The notes: generated from the letters alone by a model not told the origin. A stretch of 45,712 nt of DNA from Actinobacteria bacterium HGW-Actinobacteria-1 (GCA_002841355.1 PHFB01000014.1:1-45712); one strand, 5' to 3'; positions 1 through 8,447 are shown, counted from the stretch's first letter. Numbers and translations are program-made.

Positions 1-341
1 CCGCAGTCGGTTGGTGCCGCGGTGAACCTGCCCGAGGGCTCGATCATCCTCGCGGCCGACGACTCGCCGGTGGCGCGCAGCGTGACGGTCGCGGGGAGGC
101 CGTCGCCGTGCTCGGCGCGGGTCGCCTCGGCACGCGCGGCAGCGCGCGCAAGCGCACGAGCGATCCAAGCGCGGCGCTCCTCCACGATCGCGGGCACGTG
201 GCGTTTCGCGAAGCGCTTGGGGATCGTGACGACGACCTCGGCGGTGCGCGTGACGGTGATGCGGACATGCTTCGCCCTGGGGCTTACACGGAGCGTGTAA
301 GCGATGGGGGCGCCGGGAGCGTCATGCGGGTCCGGGGTCAC
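1..341 (-). CDS. YgjP-like (DUF45) metallopeptidase, N-terminal part, cut by window edge
   Basis: Reading the minus strand from a GTG at 341 gives an open frame to the window edge, about 113 residues. A GAGAGGA ribosome-binding site lies about 5 bases upstream, which decides the start. The protein reads YTLRVSPRAKHVRITV followed by VVVTIPKRF and VEERRAWIARAL. This is the beta-strand N-terminus of the YgjP/DUF45 family, in which basic 'R.saRr.ri.v' and 'v.vP' strands precede a SprT/M48-like zinc-peptidase core. The HExxH-type zinc motif would lie beyond the left edge, so activity cannot be judged. The competing plus-strand frames here show no recognisable family. The family call is from pattern recognition; the substrate is unknown. 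Confidence 0.72.
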   Translation of the reverse strand, partial: MTPDPHDAPGAPIAYTLRVSPRAKHVRITVTRTAEVVVTIPKRFAKRHVPAIVEERRAWIARALARAAARAEATRAEHGDGLPATVTLRATGESSAARMIEPSGRFTAAPTDC

Positions 342-526
342 GCGGGTCCTCTCGTGCGGTGTCGTCGCCCATGGTACCGGAAGCGCTCACTACTCCCGCA
401 GGCGTACGTGTGAAGACGGTGCCTGCCACGGGCGTAGGCCCAAAACGCACCACCCGGGTGACGTGCCCTCGGCCGTGTCAGAGGACGCTGGTAGCGTGAG
501 GCAACGCGATATCAGCAGGAGGCATC

Positions 527-766
527 ATGGACGCAGTGCACATCAGAACGCATGGACTTGAAGACGACGAATGCGCAGCCCGGGTGGAGATGTCGATCTG
601 CCACCTGGACGGGGTGGCATCGGTCATCGCAGTGAAATCCCTCGACATCACGTCGGTGCTCTACTTCGAGGACAGGGTAGCCCCAGAGGATCTTCTCCGC
701 GCCGTGCGCGACGCGGGATTCGACGCCGAGATCGTACGTCCCGAGGCGCTTGCCGTCGCAAGCTGA
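527..766 (+). CDS. Small HMA-like (heavy-metal-associated fold) protein with degenerate metal site
   Basis: A 79-residue protein preceded by a GGAGG site about 7 bases upstream. The layout matches an HMA/ferredoxin-like beta-alpha-beta-beta-alpha-beta domain: HGLEDDECAARV at the loop and first helix, LDGVASVIA at strand 2, then TSVLYFEDRVAPEDLLRAVRDAGFDAEI at strand 3 and helix 2. In copper chaperones the loop reads GMTCxxC. Here the first cysteine position is Asp13 and only Cys16 remains, so normal two-cysteine Cu(I) binding is not expected. It could be a one-cysteine metal binder, a regulatory domain or a redox partner. It stands alone upstream of the hemerythrin gene on the same strand (64-bp gap). 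The fold call is fairly firm; the function is unknown. Confidence 0.6.
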   Translation: MDAVHIRTHGLEDDECAARVEMSICHLDGVASVIAVKSLDITSVLYFEDRVAPEDLLRAVRDAGFDAEIVRPEALAVAS

Positions 767-830
767 CAATCGGTCGTCCGCGCGACGCCGCGTCGGGGCA
801 TAATCGGGCAAGGCCGACGAAAGGATCGAG

Positions 831-1229
831 ATGTCCTACCTGGAGTGGAACCCGTCGCTGACAACGGGCGTGGAAATGATCGACGACCAGCACAAGATGC
901 TTTTCAAGCTCATCAACGACCTTCACGACGCAGCAACCGCGGACGACGAGGATCCCGACATCGTCACCGACGCGATGTACACGCTCTCCGACTATGTCGC
1001 CGAGCACTTCGGTGACGAGGAGGCGCTCATGGCCGAACACGGGTATGCCGGTCTCCCCGCTCACCACGACATGCACCAACGCCTCACCGCGCAGACGCTC
1101 CACCTCATGACGCAGTTCGTGAACGGGGAGCCCGTCTCACTCGCAGAACTCGCCGAGTTCCTCGGCAACTGGCTCCAGGGACATATCGTCGAGCAGGATT
1201 GCCGGTTCGCGGCAACGCTCAACGGCTGA
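831..1229 (+). CDS. Bacteriohemerythrin (single-domain O2-binding di-iron protein)
   Basis: A 132-residue protein starting MSYLEWNPSLTTGV, the classical start of single-domain bacterial hemerythrins. The di-iron ligands are all present: His21 (IDDQH), His59 and Glu63 (HFGDEE), His78 and His82 (HHDMH), and His118 and Asp123 (HIVEQD). Family members bind O2 reversibly and serve as an oxygen sensor, store or delivery protein, often in microaerophiles and anaerobes. There is no signal peptide, so it should be cytosolic. An AAGGA-type site precedes the ATG. A CATAAT at 799-804 could be a -10 element, but no convincing -35 was seen. Confidence 0.93.
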   Translation: MSYLEWNPSLTTGVEMIDDQHKMLFKLINDLHDAATADDEDPDIVTDAMYTLSDYVAEHFGDEEALMAEHGYAGLPAHHDMHQRLTAQTLHLMTQFVNGEPVSLAELAEFLGNWLQGHIVEQDCRFAATLNG

Positions 1230-1288
1230 CAGAACAGGTGTGACGGAGAGCACGCCCGCGGCTCAGGCGGGGCGCAGGCGCTGCCGAT

Positions 1289-1324
1289 ACTCCTAGAGAC
1301 GGAATCGTTCCGAGCTTCGGGAGT
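1289..1324 (+). promoter_or_regulatory. Leader hairpin covering the ribosome-binding site of the DUF4091 gene
   Basis: ACTCC (1289-1293) can pair with GGAGT (1320-1324), enclosing a second perfect stem CGGAA-TCG-TTCCG (1300-1312). The GGGAG ribosome-binding site (1319-1323) of the gene starting at 1333 lies in the 3' arm of the outer stem. This could lower translation unless the stem opens. The pairing is read directly; a regulatory role is inference. Confidence 0.4.
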
Positions 1325-1332
1325 TGACCTGC

Positions 1333-3333
1333 ATGGCACGCCTTCGCGCGCGGCGTTTCTCGGCCCGTATCGCTTTGCTGCTCATCGTCGCGTTCACACT
1401 CGCGCTCGTGCCGCCGCCCGGCGTTGCCGTCGCGGCGCCCGCGGACTACTACTTCTGGTACGCGTACGCTGCGGACAAGGTGTACCCGACGACCACGCCA
1501 ACAAGCGGCGCCCGGCTCGCCACGACCCGTCGCATCACGGGCATCTCGTTCAGCGCGGCACGCTCGGAATTCGAGGGGCGGCAGATCGCGATCCGTCCCA
1601 CCTCGCAGGCGCTGCGCGACATCTGGCTTGAACCCTCCGACCTCACCTATCGCGACAGCGACGGCATCACGCACACGCTCGACTCCTCCAACGCGAGCAC
1701 GTACAAGGTCCACTACGTGAACATCACCGCGCCTTCCACGGGTTTCACCCGCAAGGGGCTTGAGCCCGACGCGCTCCTCCCGATGACGCTCGCGAACGGC
1801 GAACGTCTCGGCTGGCGCCCCGGCACCACACCCGACCTCACGCGCCGCGGCGCGAACGCGAACACCACGCAGCCGTTCTACGTGCTCTACAAGGTGCCCG
1901 AGGAGACCGTCCCGGGCGTGTACACGGGCAGCATCCACGTGACCGCCACTGGCGCCGACGGCACCCCCGCGCCCGCCATCGACATCCCGATGACCATCAC
2001 GGTCTATCCGTTCTCGGTGGCGCAGCGCACGCTCAAGACATCGTTCGCCATGAACCTCCAGTGGGCGGCGTACACGAACAGCGCTGCACACGGATGGCTC
2101 GGCATGAACGCAAACCCCGGACCGGCCGCCACACGCGTTGCCGAGCGGACCACGTATAAGGGCGACCAGATGGGTGGCTGGCTCAAGTACATGAGCGACC
2201 ACCGCGTCTCGCCGCAAGCGATGCTCCCCGCGTGGGAGAGCGGCAGCGACTGGGCGCCGCCAGTCGACAACGGCGACATGGTCGCGCGCCATGCCGAGCT
2301 GACCGACTACCTCGGCACGGGAGCAGCGACAACGTACACGGGCACGAGGCTCGCGTTCGACACGATCAAACTGCCCGAGTACGGTGCGCCCTCGTACGTG
2401 ACGGACCCGTTCGCGAACGCCACTAATACCTCGAAGGCCGCGCAGTACTACCGAACGATGGCAGCCGAGATCGGCAGCGCGAACATCGGTAAGGCGTACG
2501 CGTACCCCATCGACGAGCCCTCGGCCTCCAAGCGCACGTTCGTTGAGAACTACGCCGCGTTCGTGCACGCTAACGCGCCGGGCGTAAAGTTCTTCGTGAC
2601 CGTGGACCCGACGCCGATGAACTTCACGCTGCTCAAGAACGTGGACATCTACGGGCAGCGCCTGCCGTTCTTCTACCGCGACTACGACGCCTGGGTGAAG
2701 AAGATCCTGAACGCCGGCAAGCAGGTCTGGATCTACACGCACGCCACGTACTATCAGGCGGTCACGCCGAGCTACCTCATCGATCAGCCGCTCACCTCGA
2801 CGCGCGCGCAGGGCTGGTTCGTGTACGACTCCGGCGCCACCGGGCTGCTGTACTTCAACATCAACGCCTGGCGTCCGCAGGTCGGCTCGGCGACCTTCCG
2901 CGATCCGTACGTCGACCCGCTCTCCTACCGCACCGGCACCGGCACGACGCAGCTCTACGCCAACGGCGACGGCTCCCTCGTCTACCCGGGCTACTACCCG
3001 GCGCTCGGCCTGTACGTGGAGGGTTCGCCGCCCGTGGGAAGCCTGCGCATGGAGGGCATCCGCGACGGCCTTGAGGACTACGAGTACATCAAGCTCGTGC
3101 AGTCCAAGCTCGGCAAGAGCAAGGCCGACAGCTACGTGGCCGGCATCATCGGCGATCTCGCGCCCCGGCAGGCCGGCGTGCTGTACTTCCCGCCGTGGCA
3201 GAAGAGCGCCAGCACGTACGACAAGATCCGCAACCAGATGGGCTCGGCAATCTCGGCGACTTTCACCACGCCGCAGGCACCGTACGATGGCCCGCCGCGC
3301 GCGATCGTGCCGAGACGCCCGAAGCTGCGCTAG
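1333..3333 (+). CDS. Secreted DUF4091 / GH123-like glycoside hydrolase-domain protein
   Basis: A 666-residue protein. A TTG at 1324 is also in frame, but the GGGAG at 1319-1323 is well spaced only for the ATG at 1333. An Arg-rich n-region and a hydrophobic stretch (IALLLIVAFTLALV) followed by AVAAP form a signal peptide of about 35 residues. An N-terminal beta-rich domain (about 40-220) precedes a probable TIM-barrel. YPIDEP at about residue 390 resembles the Asp-Glu catalytic pair of GH123 beta-N-acetylgalactosaminidases. DGLEDYEYIKLV at about 578 is the diagnostic DUF4091 C-terminal signature. A role in trimming extracellular amino-sugar glycans is likely; the substrate is not determined. 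Its stop shares a CTAG with the convergent methyltransferase gene. Confidence 0.85.
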   Translation: MARLRARRFSARIALLLIVAFTLALVPPPGVAVAAPADYYFWYAYAADKVYPTTTPTSGARLATTRRITGISFSAARSEFEGRQIAIRPTSQALRDIWLEPSDLTYRDSDGITHTLDSSNASTYKVHYVNITAPSTGFTRKGLEPDALLPMTLANGERLGWRPGTTPDLTRRGANANTTQPFYVLYKVPEETVPGVYTGSIHVTATGADGTPAPAIDIPMTITVYPFSVAQRTLKTSFAMNLQWAAYTNSAAHGWLGMNANPGPAATRVAERTTYKGDQMGGWLKYMSDHRVSPQAMLPAWESGSDWAPPVDNGDMVARHAELTDYLGTGAATTYTGTRLAFDTIKLPEYGAPSYVTDPFANATNTSKAAQYYRTMAAEIGSANIGKAYAYPIDEPSASKRTFVENYAAFVHANAPGVKFFVTVDPTPMNFTLLKNVDIYGQRLPFFYRDYDAWVKKILNAGKQVWIYTHATYYQAVTPSYLIDQPLTSTRAQGWFVYDSGATGLLYFNINAWRPQVGSATFRDPYVDPLSYRTGTGTTQLYANGDGSLVYPGYYPALGLYVEGSPPVGSLRMEGIRDGLEDYEYIKLVQSKLGKSKADSYVAGIIGDLAPRQAGVLYFPPWQKSASTYDKIRNQMGSAISATFTTPQAPYDGPPRAIVPRRPKLR

Positions 3334-4175
3334 CGCCCGACCGGCCGGTACGCCGAGACCAGCACGGAGAGCGTGACCTCCTGCGGTAGCGGGAGCGCGT
3401 CCACGCGCGCCGACAGGTCCTCGCCCGCGTGCCACGCACTCGGACCCATGCCCGCAACCGCCATGAGGGCGTCTCGGCCAAGCGTCATGCGCTCTTCCAC
3501 GGCGACCGAGCCGGTGAGCTCGAAGGCGCCGCCAAGCTGCTCGGCAACGCGGCGGTCCTTCTCGGCATCGACGGCTATCATGCCGAGCGGCCCCACGATC
3601 TCCTCCAGGTGGCGCTGCGTGGGCGTGACGACCACGAGCGCGCCGCCGGGTGAGAGGATGCGCGCGAACTCGGCTGCGTTGCGCGGCGCGAAGACGTCGA
3701 GGACGAGCGCGGCCGCGCCATCGCGTACGGGCAGGCGCTCCCACGCGTCGCACACGACCGCGCCGATGCGCTCGTGCGCGTGCGCCGCGCGCTTCGCGGC
3801 CGCCTTCGAGATGTCGAGCGCGAGGCCCGCGCGCTCCGGCAGCCGATCGAGCGCCGCCGCGAGGTAGTAGCCGGTGCCGGCGCCGATCTCCACGATGCAG
3901 CCAGGCGCGCCGTCCGCGAGCGCTTCGGCGGCCGCCTCGGCCACCGCGTCCGCTATCGCCGAGAAGTGCCCGCGCCCCAGAAACGTCGCGCGCGCCTCGA
4001 TCATCGCGGGCGTGTCGGCGGTTCCGGGCGATGCGTCGCCGGGGAGCAGGTTCACGTACCCCTGCCGTGCGACGTCGAACGAATGCCGCAGCACGCACGC
4101 AAGCGCGCCACCCCGCTCGGCGAGCGGCTCGCCGCACACCGGGCACGCAAGGCAGTCGATGACGTCGCGGAGCAT
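3330..4175 (-). CDS. RlmA-like 23S rRNA (guanine-N1) methyltransferase
   Basis: 281 residues from the ATG at 4175; an upstream extension in the same frame has no good ribosome site. The N-terminus carries the RlmA-family zinc finger (CLACPVC, then CVLRHSFDVARQGYVNLL, giving Cys-x2-Cys and Cys-x3-His). It is followed by a class I SAM-binding fold with VEIGAGTGYY (motif I) and LALDIS (acidic end of strand 2). The long C-terminal part matches the family. Enzymes of this type methylate N1 of a guanine in hairpin 35 of 23S rRNA (G745 or G748), and the TlrB branch gives tylosin resistance. The start is one base from the nitroreductase stop (4177), so the two genes form an operon. Which guanine is modified cannot be told. 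Confidence 0.85.
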   Translation of the reverse strand: MLRDVIDCLACPVCGEPLAERGGALACVLRHSFDVARQGYVNLLPGDASPGTADTPAMIEARATFLGRGHFSAIADAVAEAAAEALADGAPGCIVEIGAGTGYYLAAALDRLPERAGLALDISKAAAKRAAHAHERIGAVVCDAWERLPVRDGAAALVLDVFAPRNAAEFARILSPGGALVVVTPTQRHLEEIVGPLGMIAVDAEKDRRVAEQLGGAFELTGSVAVEERMTLGRDALMAVAGMGPSAWHAGEDLSARVDALPLPQEVTLSVLVSAYRPVGR

Positions 4176-4176
4176 G

Positions 4177-4992
4177 CTAGGCCCCAATCGGGTCGAAACG
4201 CGCGATGTCGCGGCCTTCAAGGTCGGTCCAGGTGCCAAGAACGCCCTCGGTGCGGGCGCCAAGCTCGAGGTGCAGCATCGCGATCCCGGCATCAAGCCGC
4301 AGCGAGATGTGCGGCGCGATCTCCGGGCCCGCCACGCGAACGACAAGACCACCATCTTCGTAGGCGAAGCGCCAGGGCTGCCGGTTCATGGCCGAGGGCG
4401 CCCACTGCGCGTGCTCCACGGCCCGCCGCGCCCAGTCCGGCCAGGCGTCACCCGCGGTATGCGCGATCGTTGCGATCGGCTTGCGTCGGTCGAGCGTGCG
4501 CACCTCCCGACGCGGACGGCCAAGCACGGTGGTCTCAGGCAGTGACACGCCAAGGGGCGATGCGCCGAAGACGCGCTCCTCGGCGCCAAGCGGGGTGAGC
4601 GCAAGCGCGACCGGCCGCCTGATGCCGCCGCCGACCCAGCAGGTCGAAAGGCCAAGCGCGGTGGCTTCCAGCATGAGCGCCTCGCTCACGTATCCCACGT
4701 GGTTGTCCCGGCCGACGGCCTTCCCGCTACCGAGGAAGAGCATGGCCGAGACGGCCCCTGCGACACGACCGTACGAGCCGATCACGCCGGTGAACAGGTC
4801 CTCGGGCGAGCGCGGCACGACGACCGTGCGAGCGTCGTCGAAGGGACGGAACCGCTCGGCGATGTCAGCGAGCTTGGCAACGGCGTCAGCGTCGGCAGGA
4901 CGCTCGTCGAAGAGGCGACGCGAACGGCGCACGAAGATGGCGTCTGTCCAGGCCGAAGCGCGTGTGTTGAGGATGTCGTGAGCGATATGCAT
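4177..4992 (-). CDS. Nitroreductase-like protein, TM1586 (putative TM nitroreductase) family
   Basis: 271 residues; AAGGAG sits 5-6 bases before the ATG. The chain is a pseudo-symmetric double nitroreductase fold, as in the TM1586 family. The first half has FVRRSRRLFDERP and SEALMLEATALGLSTCWVGG. The second half has RRAVEHAQWAPSAMNRQPWRF and the C-terminal ISLRLDAGIAMLHLELGA. Family members bind FMN and are presumed NAD(P)H-dependent reductases. APSAMNRQPW is the FMN-phosphate-binding region. The physiological substrate is unknown. It is co-directional with and 1 bp from the rRNA methyltransferase gene, so the two are probably co-transcribed from the 4993-5064 spacer, divergent to the M28 peptidase gene. 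Confidence 0.85.
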   Translation of the reverse strand: MHIAHDILNTRASAWTDAIFVRRSRRLFDERPADADAVAKLADIAERFRPFDDARTVVVPRSPEDLFTGVIGSYGRVAGAVSAMLFLGSGKAVGRDNHVGYVSEALMLEATALGLSTCWVGGGIRRPVALALTPLGAEERVFGASPLGVSLPETTVLGRPRREVRTLDRRKPIATIAHTAGDAWPDWARRAVEHAQWAPSAMNRQPWRFAYEDGGLVVRVAGPEIAPHISLRLDAGIAMLHLELGARTEGVLGTWTDLEGRDIARFDPIGA

Positions 4993-5064
4993 GTGTCTCC
5001 TTGTGTGTCAGGTGCGGGTGCTATCTTCGTACCAAGCGACTCACACGTCCAATCGGGGGGCACC

Positions 5065-6285
5065 ATGACTGAATGCAACATCCGCACCACGCGGCTGTCC
5101 GAGCATCTCGCTCGCCTGTGCGCCGGGCTCGTCGACCGCCACACTGGCGGCCCGGGCAACGTCGCCGCGAACGCGTACTTCGCGAGCGTCACCGCGGATG
5201 CTGGCCTCGACGTGGAGCGCATCGACTTCGACTGCTTCGAGTGGGAGCCGGGGCCCGCGCAGGTCACAACCGCTTCCGAGACCATCACCGTGAAGCGCGG
5301 CCCCTACTCGCTCCCCTGCGATGCCGAGGGCCCGCTGCTCGCGGCCACCACCGTCGAAGAGCTTGCGGCCCTCGACGCGCGGGGCGCAATCCTCGTGCTG
5401 CACGGCCCGATCGCTTCCGGCCAACTTACGCCGCGCGGCTACCCGTTCTACGCCGTTGAGGAGCACACGCAGATTCTCTCGGCCATCGAGGCGGCAGCGC
5501 CTGCGGCCATCATCGCCGTCACCGGCCGCGACACCATGGCGGGCGCCGTCTACCCGTTCCCGCTCGTGAACGACGCCAGCGTCGATGTCCCCTCGGCGTA
5601 CATGCGCGATGTCGACGGCCCGGCGCTGCTCGCGCATGTGGGCGAGACCGTGCGTTTCACCATGGACGCCAAGCGCATCCCCACCCGTGCCGAGCAGGTC
5701 ATCGCCCGCAAGCCGGGCACCGGCAGCGGGCGCATCATCGTGAGCGCGCACATCGACACCGCACGCGAGACACCGGGCGCGCTCGACAACGGCACCGGCG
5801 TCGCCTGCCTCCTCGGCCTGGCACAGGAACTCACTTCGCGGAGCACGCGCCACACCATCGAGATCGTGCCGTTCAACGGCGAGGACAACTACGCTGCCAA
5901 GGGCGAGCTCGTGTATCTCGAGGCCAATCCAGGGGGGTTCGGGGACGTCACCGTCGTGGTGAACATCGACGCCGCCGGACTCACCGGTGCGGCGACCGAC
6001 GTCTCGTTCTACGGCTGTCCCGATGCCGTACGCACCGCAGCAGAGCACGCGATGGCGCCGTTCGCTTCGGTGCAGGAGGGCCCGCAGTGGCCGGCGAGCG
6101 ATCACATGGTGTTCGCGATGAAGGGCACTCCGGCCATGGCGATCGCCTCGGCGGAGCTCACGCGCATCGCGGGCGAGATCGCGCACACGCAGGCCGACAC
6201 GCCGGATCTTGCGGACCCGACGCTCATGGACGAGATCGTGGCGTTCCTCCTCGGCTTCATCGAGGAGTTGGATGCTGCCGACTAG
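5065..6285 (+). CDS. M28-family zinc aminopeptidase
   Basis: 406 residues from the ATG at 5065, preceded by GGGGGG at a 5-base spacing. A longer in-frame extension back to 4699 overlaps the divergent nitroreductase gene and is rejected. The co-catalytic zinc residues of family M28 can be read in order: SAHID (His), ALDNGTG (bridging Asp), FNGEDN (Glu pair region; the canonical EE is ED here), VNIDAAG (Asp) and IAHTQAD (His). A protease-associated-like insertion occupies about residues 100-200. There is no signal peptide, so it is probably a cytosolic aminopeptidase or carboxypeptidase-like enzyme. It ends 6 bp from the convergent thymidine kinase gene. Confidence 0.85.
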   Translation: MTECNIRTTRLSEHLARLCAGLVDRHTGGPGNVAANAYFASVTADAGLDVERIDFDCFEWEPGPAQVTTASETITVKRGPYSLPCDAEGPLLAATTVEELAALDARGAILVLHGPIASGQLTPRGYPFYAVEEHTQILSAIEAAAPAAIIAVTGRDTMAGAVYPFPLVNDASVDVPSAYMRDVDGPALLAHVGETVRFTMDAKRIPTRAEQVIARKPGTGSGRIIVSAHIDTARETPGALDNGTGVACLLGLAQELTSRSTRHTIEIVPFNGEDNYAAKGELVYLEANPGGFGDVTVVVNIDAAGLTGAATDVSFYGCPDAVRTAAEHAMAPFASVQEGPQWPASDHMVFAMKGTPAMAIASAELTRIAGEIAHTQADTPDLADPTLMDEIVAFLLGFIEELDAAD

Positions 6286-6291
6286 CCCGTG

Positions 6292-6858
6292 CTATGCGGG
6301 GCGACCCGGCACTTCGTGGCAGTCGGGGCAGCGCGCCTCGTAGAAGTCGCCGCCGCCAACGAGGATCGTCGGGGAGTCCCACGACGCTGGCTCGCCGTCG
6401 ATGATGCGCTGCGTGCGCGTGGCCACGCCGTGGCACTTCTGGCAGATGGCGGTGAGCAGCGAGAGCTCGTCGGCAAGCGACATGAGCGCGGGCATGATGC
6501 TGAACGGCTCACCGCGGAAGTCCTGGTTGAGACCGGTCACGTACACCTGGCACCCGTTGGCGAGCAGGTCGCGTACCACGCCGAGAAGATTCTCGCCGAA
6601 GAACTGCGCCTCCTCGATTGCAACTACGCGGCACGGGCCCTGCTCGATCTCTGAGGCGTCAGCGACCACAACGGCGCCCATCTCGGTGCCCAGACGCGAA
6701 CGTGCTTTGTCGCCGTCGCGCGAGTCCACCGCATGCTTGTAGATGACGATCTCGTCGCCGATGACCCGGTGACGTGAAAGTAGCCGGATGAGCTCGCCAG
6801 TCTTGCCGCTGCTCATACATCCCGCGATGACGTGCAGACGCCCTTGCTTACCGCTCAC
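6292..6858 (-). CDS. tdk: Thymidine kinase (type II)
   Basis: 188 residues from a GTG at 6858, chosen because GGGAGG lies 5 bases upstream and because Tdk proteins begin a few residues before the P-loop. The in-frame ATGs further upstream would add a non-homologous tail. The P-loop is GCMSSGKT. AIEEAQFF contains the catalytic/Walker B-like Glu, and the lasso region carries the structural zinc site (CQKC and CPDC). The enzyme phosphorylates thymidine to dTMP for salvage. The length fits the family (about 190). The 173-bp spacer to the divergent kinase gene (6859-7031) probably holds both promoters, but none is clear. Confidence 0.93.
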   Translation of the reverse strand: MSGKQGRLHVIAGCMSSGKTGELIRLLSRHRVIGDEIVIYKHAVDSRDGDKARSRLGTEMGAVVVADASEIEQGPCRVVAIEEAQFFGENLLGVVRDLLANGCQVYVTGLNQDFRGEPFSIMPALMSLADELSLLTAICQKCHGVATRTQRIIDGEPASWDSPTILVGGGDFYEARCPDCHEVPGRPA

Positions 6859-7031
6859 AGTCGCCTCCCGTTGCGTCGAGTCCGTTTCCAGCATACCGCG
6901 ACCATCGTGCGGTGTGGACGCGCGACGCAAAGAAGCTTCCTGCGCCAGTGTCCAGGGTATATGTTTGTCCATAGGTACTAGTCGTAACGGGCGCTAAGAG
7001 CGCGATTGCGTGAAGAACAGCGAGGCGCTTC

Positions 7032-8387
7032 GTGGTCATCCTGGGCATTCTGCAGAACATCGCGCTGCTCATCATGCTGAGCGCCCTCCTTCAGCTCATC
7101 ATCCGCCGGTGGACCACAGATTCGGTTGCGCGCCAGCTCTTCACGGGCCTCCTCTATGGCGGCATCACCGTCATCGGCATGGTGACGCCGTTCACCGTCG
7201 TGCCGGGCATCTTCTTTGACGGACGCTCGATCATTCTCGCGGTCGCCGGGCTCTTCGGTGGCCCGCTCACCGTCACCGTCGCAGCACTCATGGCGCTCGG
7301 CTACCGGCTCTACCTTGGCGGCCCGGGAGTCGTCATGGGTGCATCCGTGATCATCGAATCCGCCGTGTTGGGCGCCCTGTTCCATGAACTCCGACTGCGT
7401 CGGCTACCGGTCATGCGTTACCACTACCTGTGGCTCTTCGGGTTGCTGGTCCACGCGATCATGCTCGCACTCACGCTCACACTCCCGGCGGACACCGGTC
7501 CGTCGGTCGCCCGACAGATCGCGCTGCCCGTGCTAGTGCTCTACCCCATCGGCTTCGTGTTGGTGTCGCGCCTCCTGCTCGACCAGGAGCAACGAACCCT
7601 CGACGAGATCGCGCTGCGCCGCCTGAACGAATCGCTCGAAGCACAGGTCGCCGAGCGGACCCGCGATCTTGAGGCCGTCAACCAGCGCCTCGCGTCGGAA
7701 AGCGAGGCCAAGACCCGCTTCCTCCGCTCGATGAGCCACGAACTGCGCACGCCGCTCAACTCGGTCATCGGGTTCTCTGACATCCTGGGCAAGGGCATGG
7801 CAGGCGAGCTCAATGAGGAACAGCGCCGGCAGATCGAGATGATCGGCGGAGCGGGCAGGCACCTCCTCGCGCTTATCAACGACATCCTCGACCTTAGCCG
7901 CATCGAGGCCGGTGCGGTGAGCGTCGAGAACGATGCAGTCGACGTGCGTGAGCTCGTGGACGAGATCATCGCCGCGCTGCAACACGAAGCCGAAGGCAAG
8001 GATCTTGTGCTCACAGCCGAGTACCCCGCCAAGGATCTCTCGATGATCTCCGACTCGCGGAAGCTGAGTCAGATCCTGCTCAACCTCACGAACAACGCGG
8101 TGAAGTTCACCGAGCAGGGCTCGGTCCACGTGCGCGTCAGCCGCTCCGCCGACGCGGTCTCCTTCGCTGTCGAAGACACCGGCCCCGGTATCGCGGAGGA
8201 GCAGCTGGCGAGCATCTTCTCGGAATTCACCCAGGGCGAGCGCACGCCTGATCAGAGCGCCGAGGGCACCGGCCTCGGCCTGGCCATCTCGCGAGGACTC
8301 GCGGACATGCTCGGTGGCCATATCGACGTGCAGAGTGAGGTCGGCCGGGGCTCGATCTTCACCCTCACGCTGCCGATCGGGCGCTGA
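7032..8387 (+). CDS. Orphan sensor histidine kinase with 5TM-LYT sensor domain
   Basis: 451 residues from a GTG at 7032 with a weak GAGG upstream. The N-terminal half (about 1-185) is a 5TM-LYT (LytS-type) membrane sensor: GIFFDGRSIILAVAGLFGGPLT and ALGYRLYLGGPG are family-typical. A coiled-coil linker (about 186-228) leads to a HisKA domain with phospho-acceptor His236 (MSHELRTPLN). The HATPase then shows N-box NLTNNAVKF, G1 DTGPGI and G2 GTGLGL. It is unusual in pairing a LytS-type sensor with a HisKA kinase rather than a His_kinase domain. No response regulator is adjacent. LytS relatives respond to membrane potential or pyruvate; the ligand here is unknown. Confidence 0.92.
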   Translation: MVILGILQNIALLIMLSALLQLIIRRWTTDSVARQLFTGLLYGGITVIGMVTPFTVVPGIFFDGRSIILAVAGLFGGPLTVTVAALMALGYRLYLGGPGVVMGASVIIESAVLGALFHELRLRRLPVMRYHYLWLFGLLVHAIMLALTLTLPADTGPSVARQIALPVLVLYPIGFVLVSRLLLDQEQRTLDEIALRRLNESLEAQVAERTRDLEAVNQRLASESEAKTRFLRSMSHELRTPLNSVIGFSDILGKGMAGELNEEQRRQIEMIGGAGRHLLALINDILDLSRIEAGAVSVENDAVDVRELVDEIIAALQHEAEGKDLVLTAEYPAKDLSMISDSRKLSQILLNLTNNAVKFTEQGSVHVRVSRSADAVSFAVEDTGPGIAEEQLASIFSEFTQGERTPDQSAEGTGLGLAISRGLADMLGGHIDVQSEVGRGSIFTLTLPIGR

Positions 8388-8447
8388 GCGCACCGCTTCT
8401 TCGCCCGGAGTCGTATCATGGGCCGCAGCCTATCGAGAGGACGCCGC

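Noticed and set aside
342-526. Search for a tRNA or small RNA in the spacer before the HMA-like gene
   Set aside because: No cloverleaf or clear terminator hairpin was found; it is probably just the promoter region of two divergent genes.
1219-4146. 975-residue minus-strand open frame opposite the DUF4091 gene
   Set aside because: It is Arg/Ala/Gly/Val-rich with no recognisable motif, covers a well-supported gene on the other strand, and overlaps the rRNA methyltransferase in another frame. Such long shadows are normal in G+C-rich DNA.
4699-5064. N-terminal extension of the M28 peptidase
   Set aside because: It is antisense to the nitroreductase coding region, and a good ribosome-binding site precedes the ATG at 5065.
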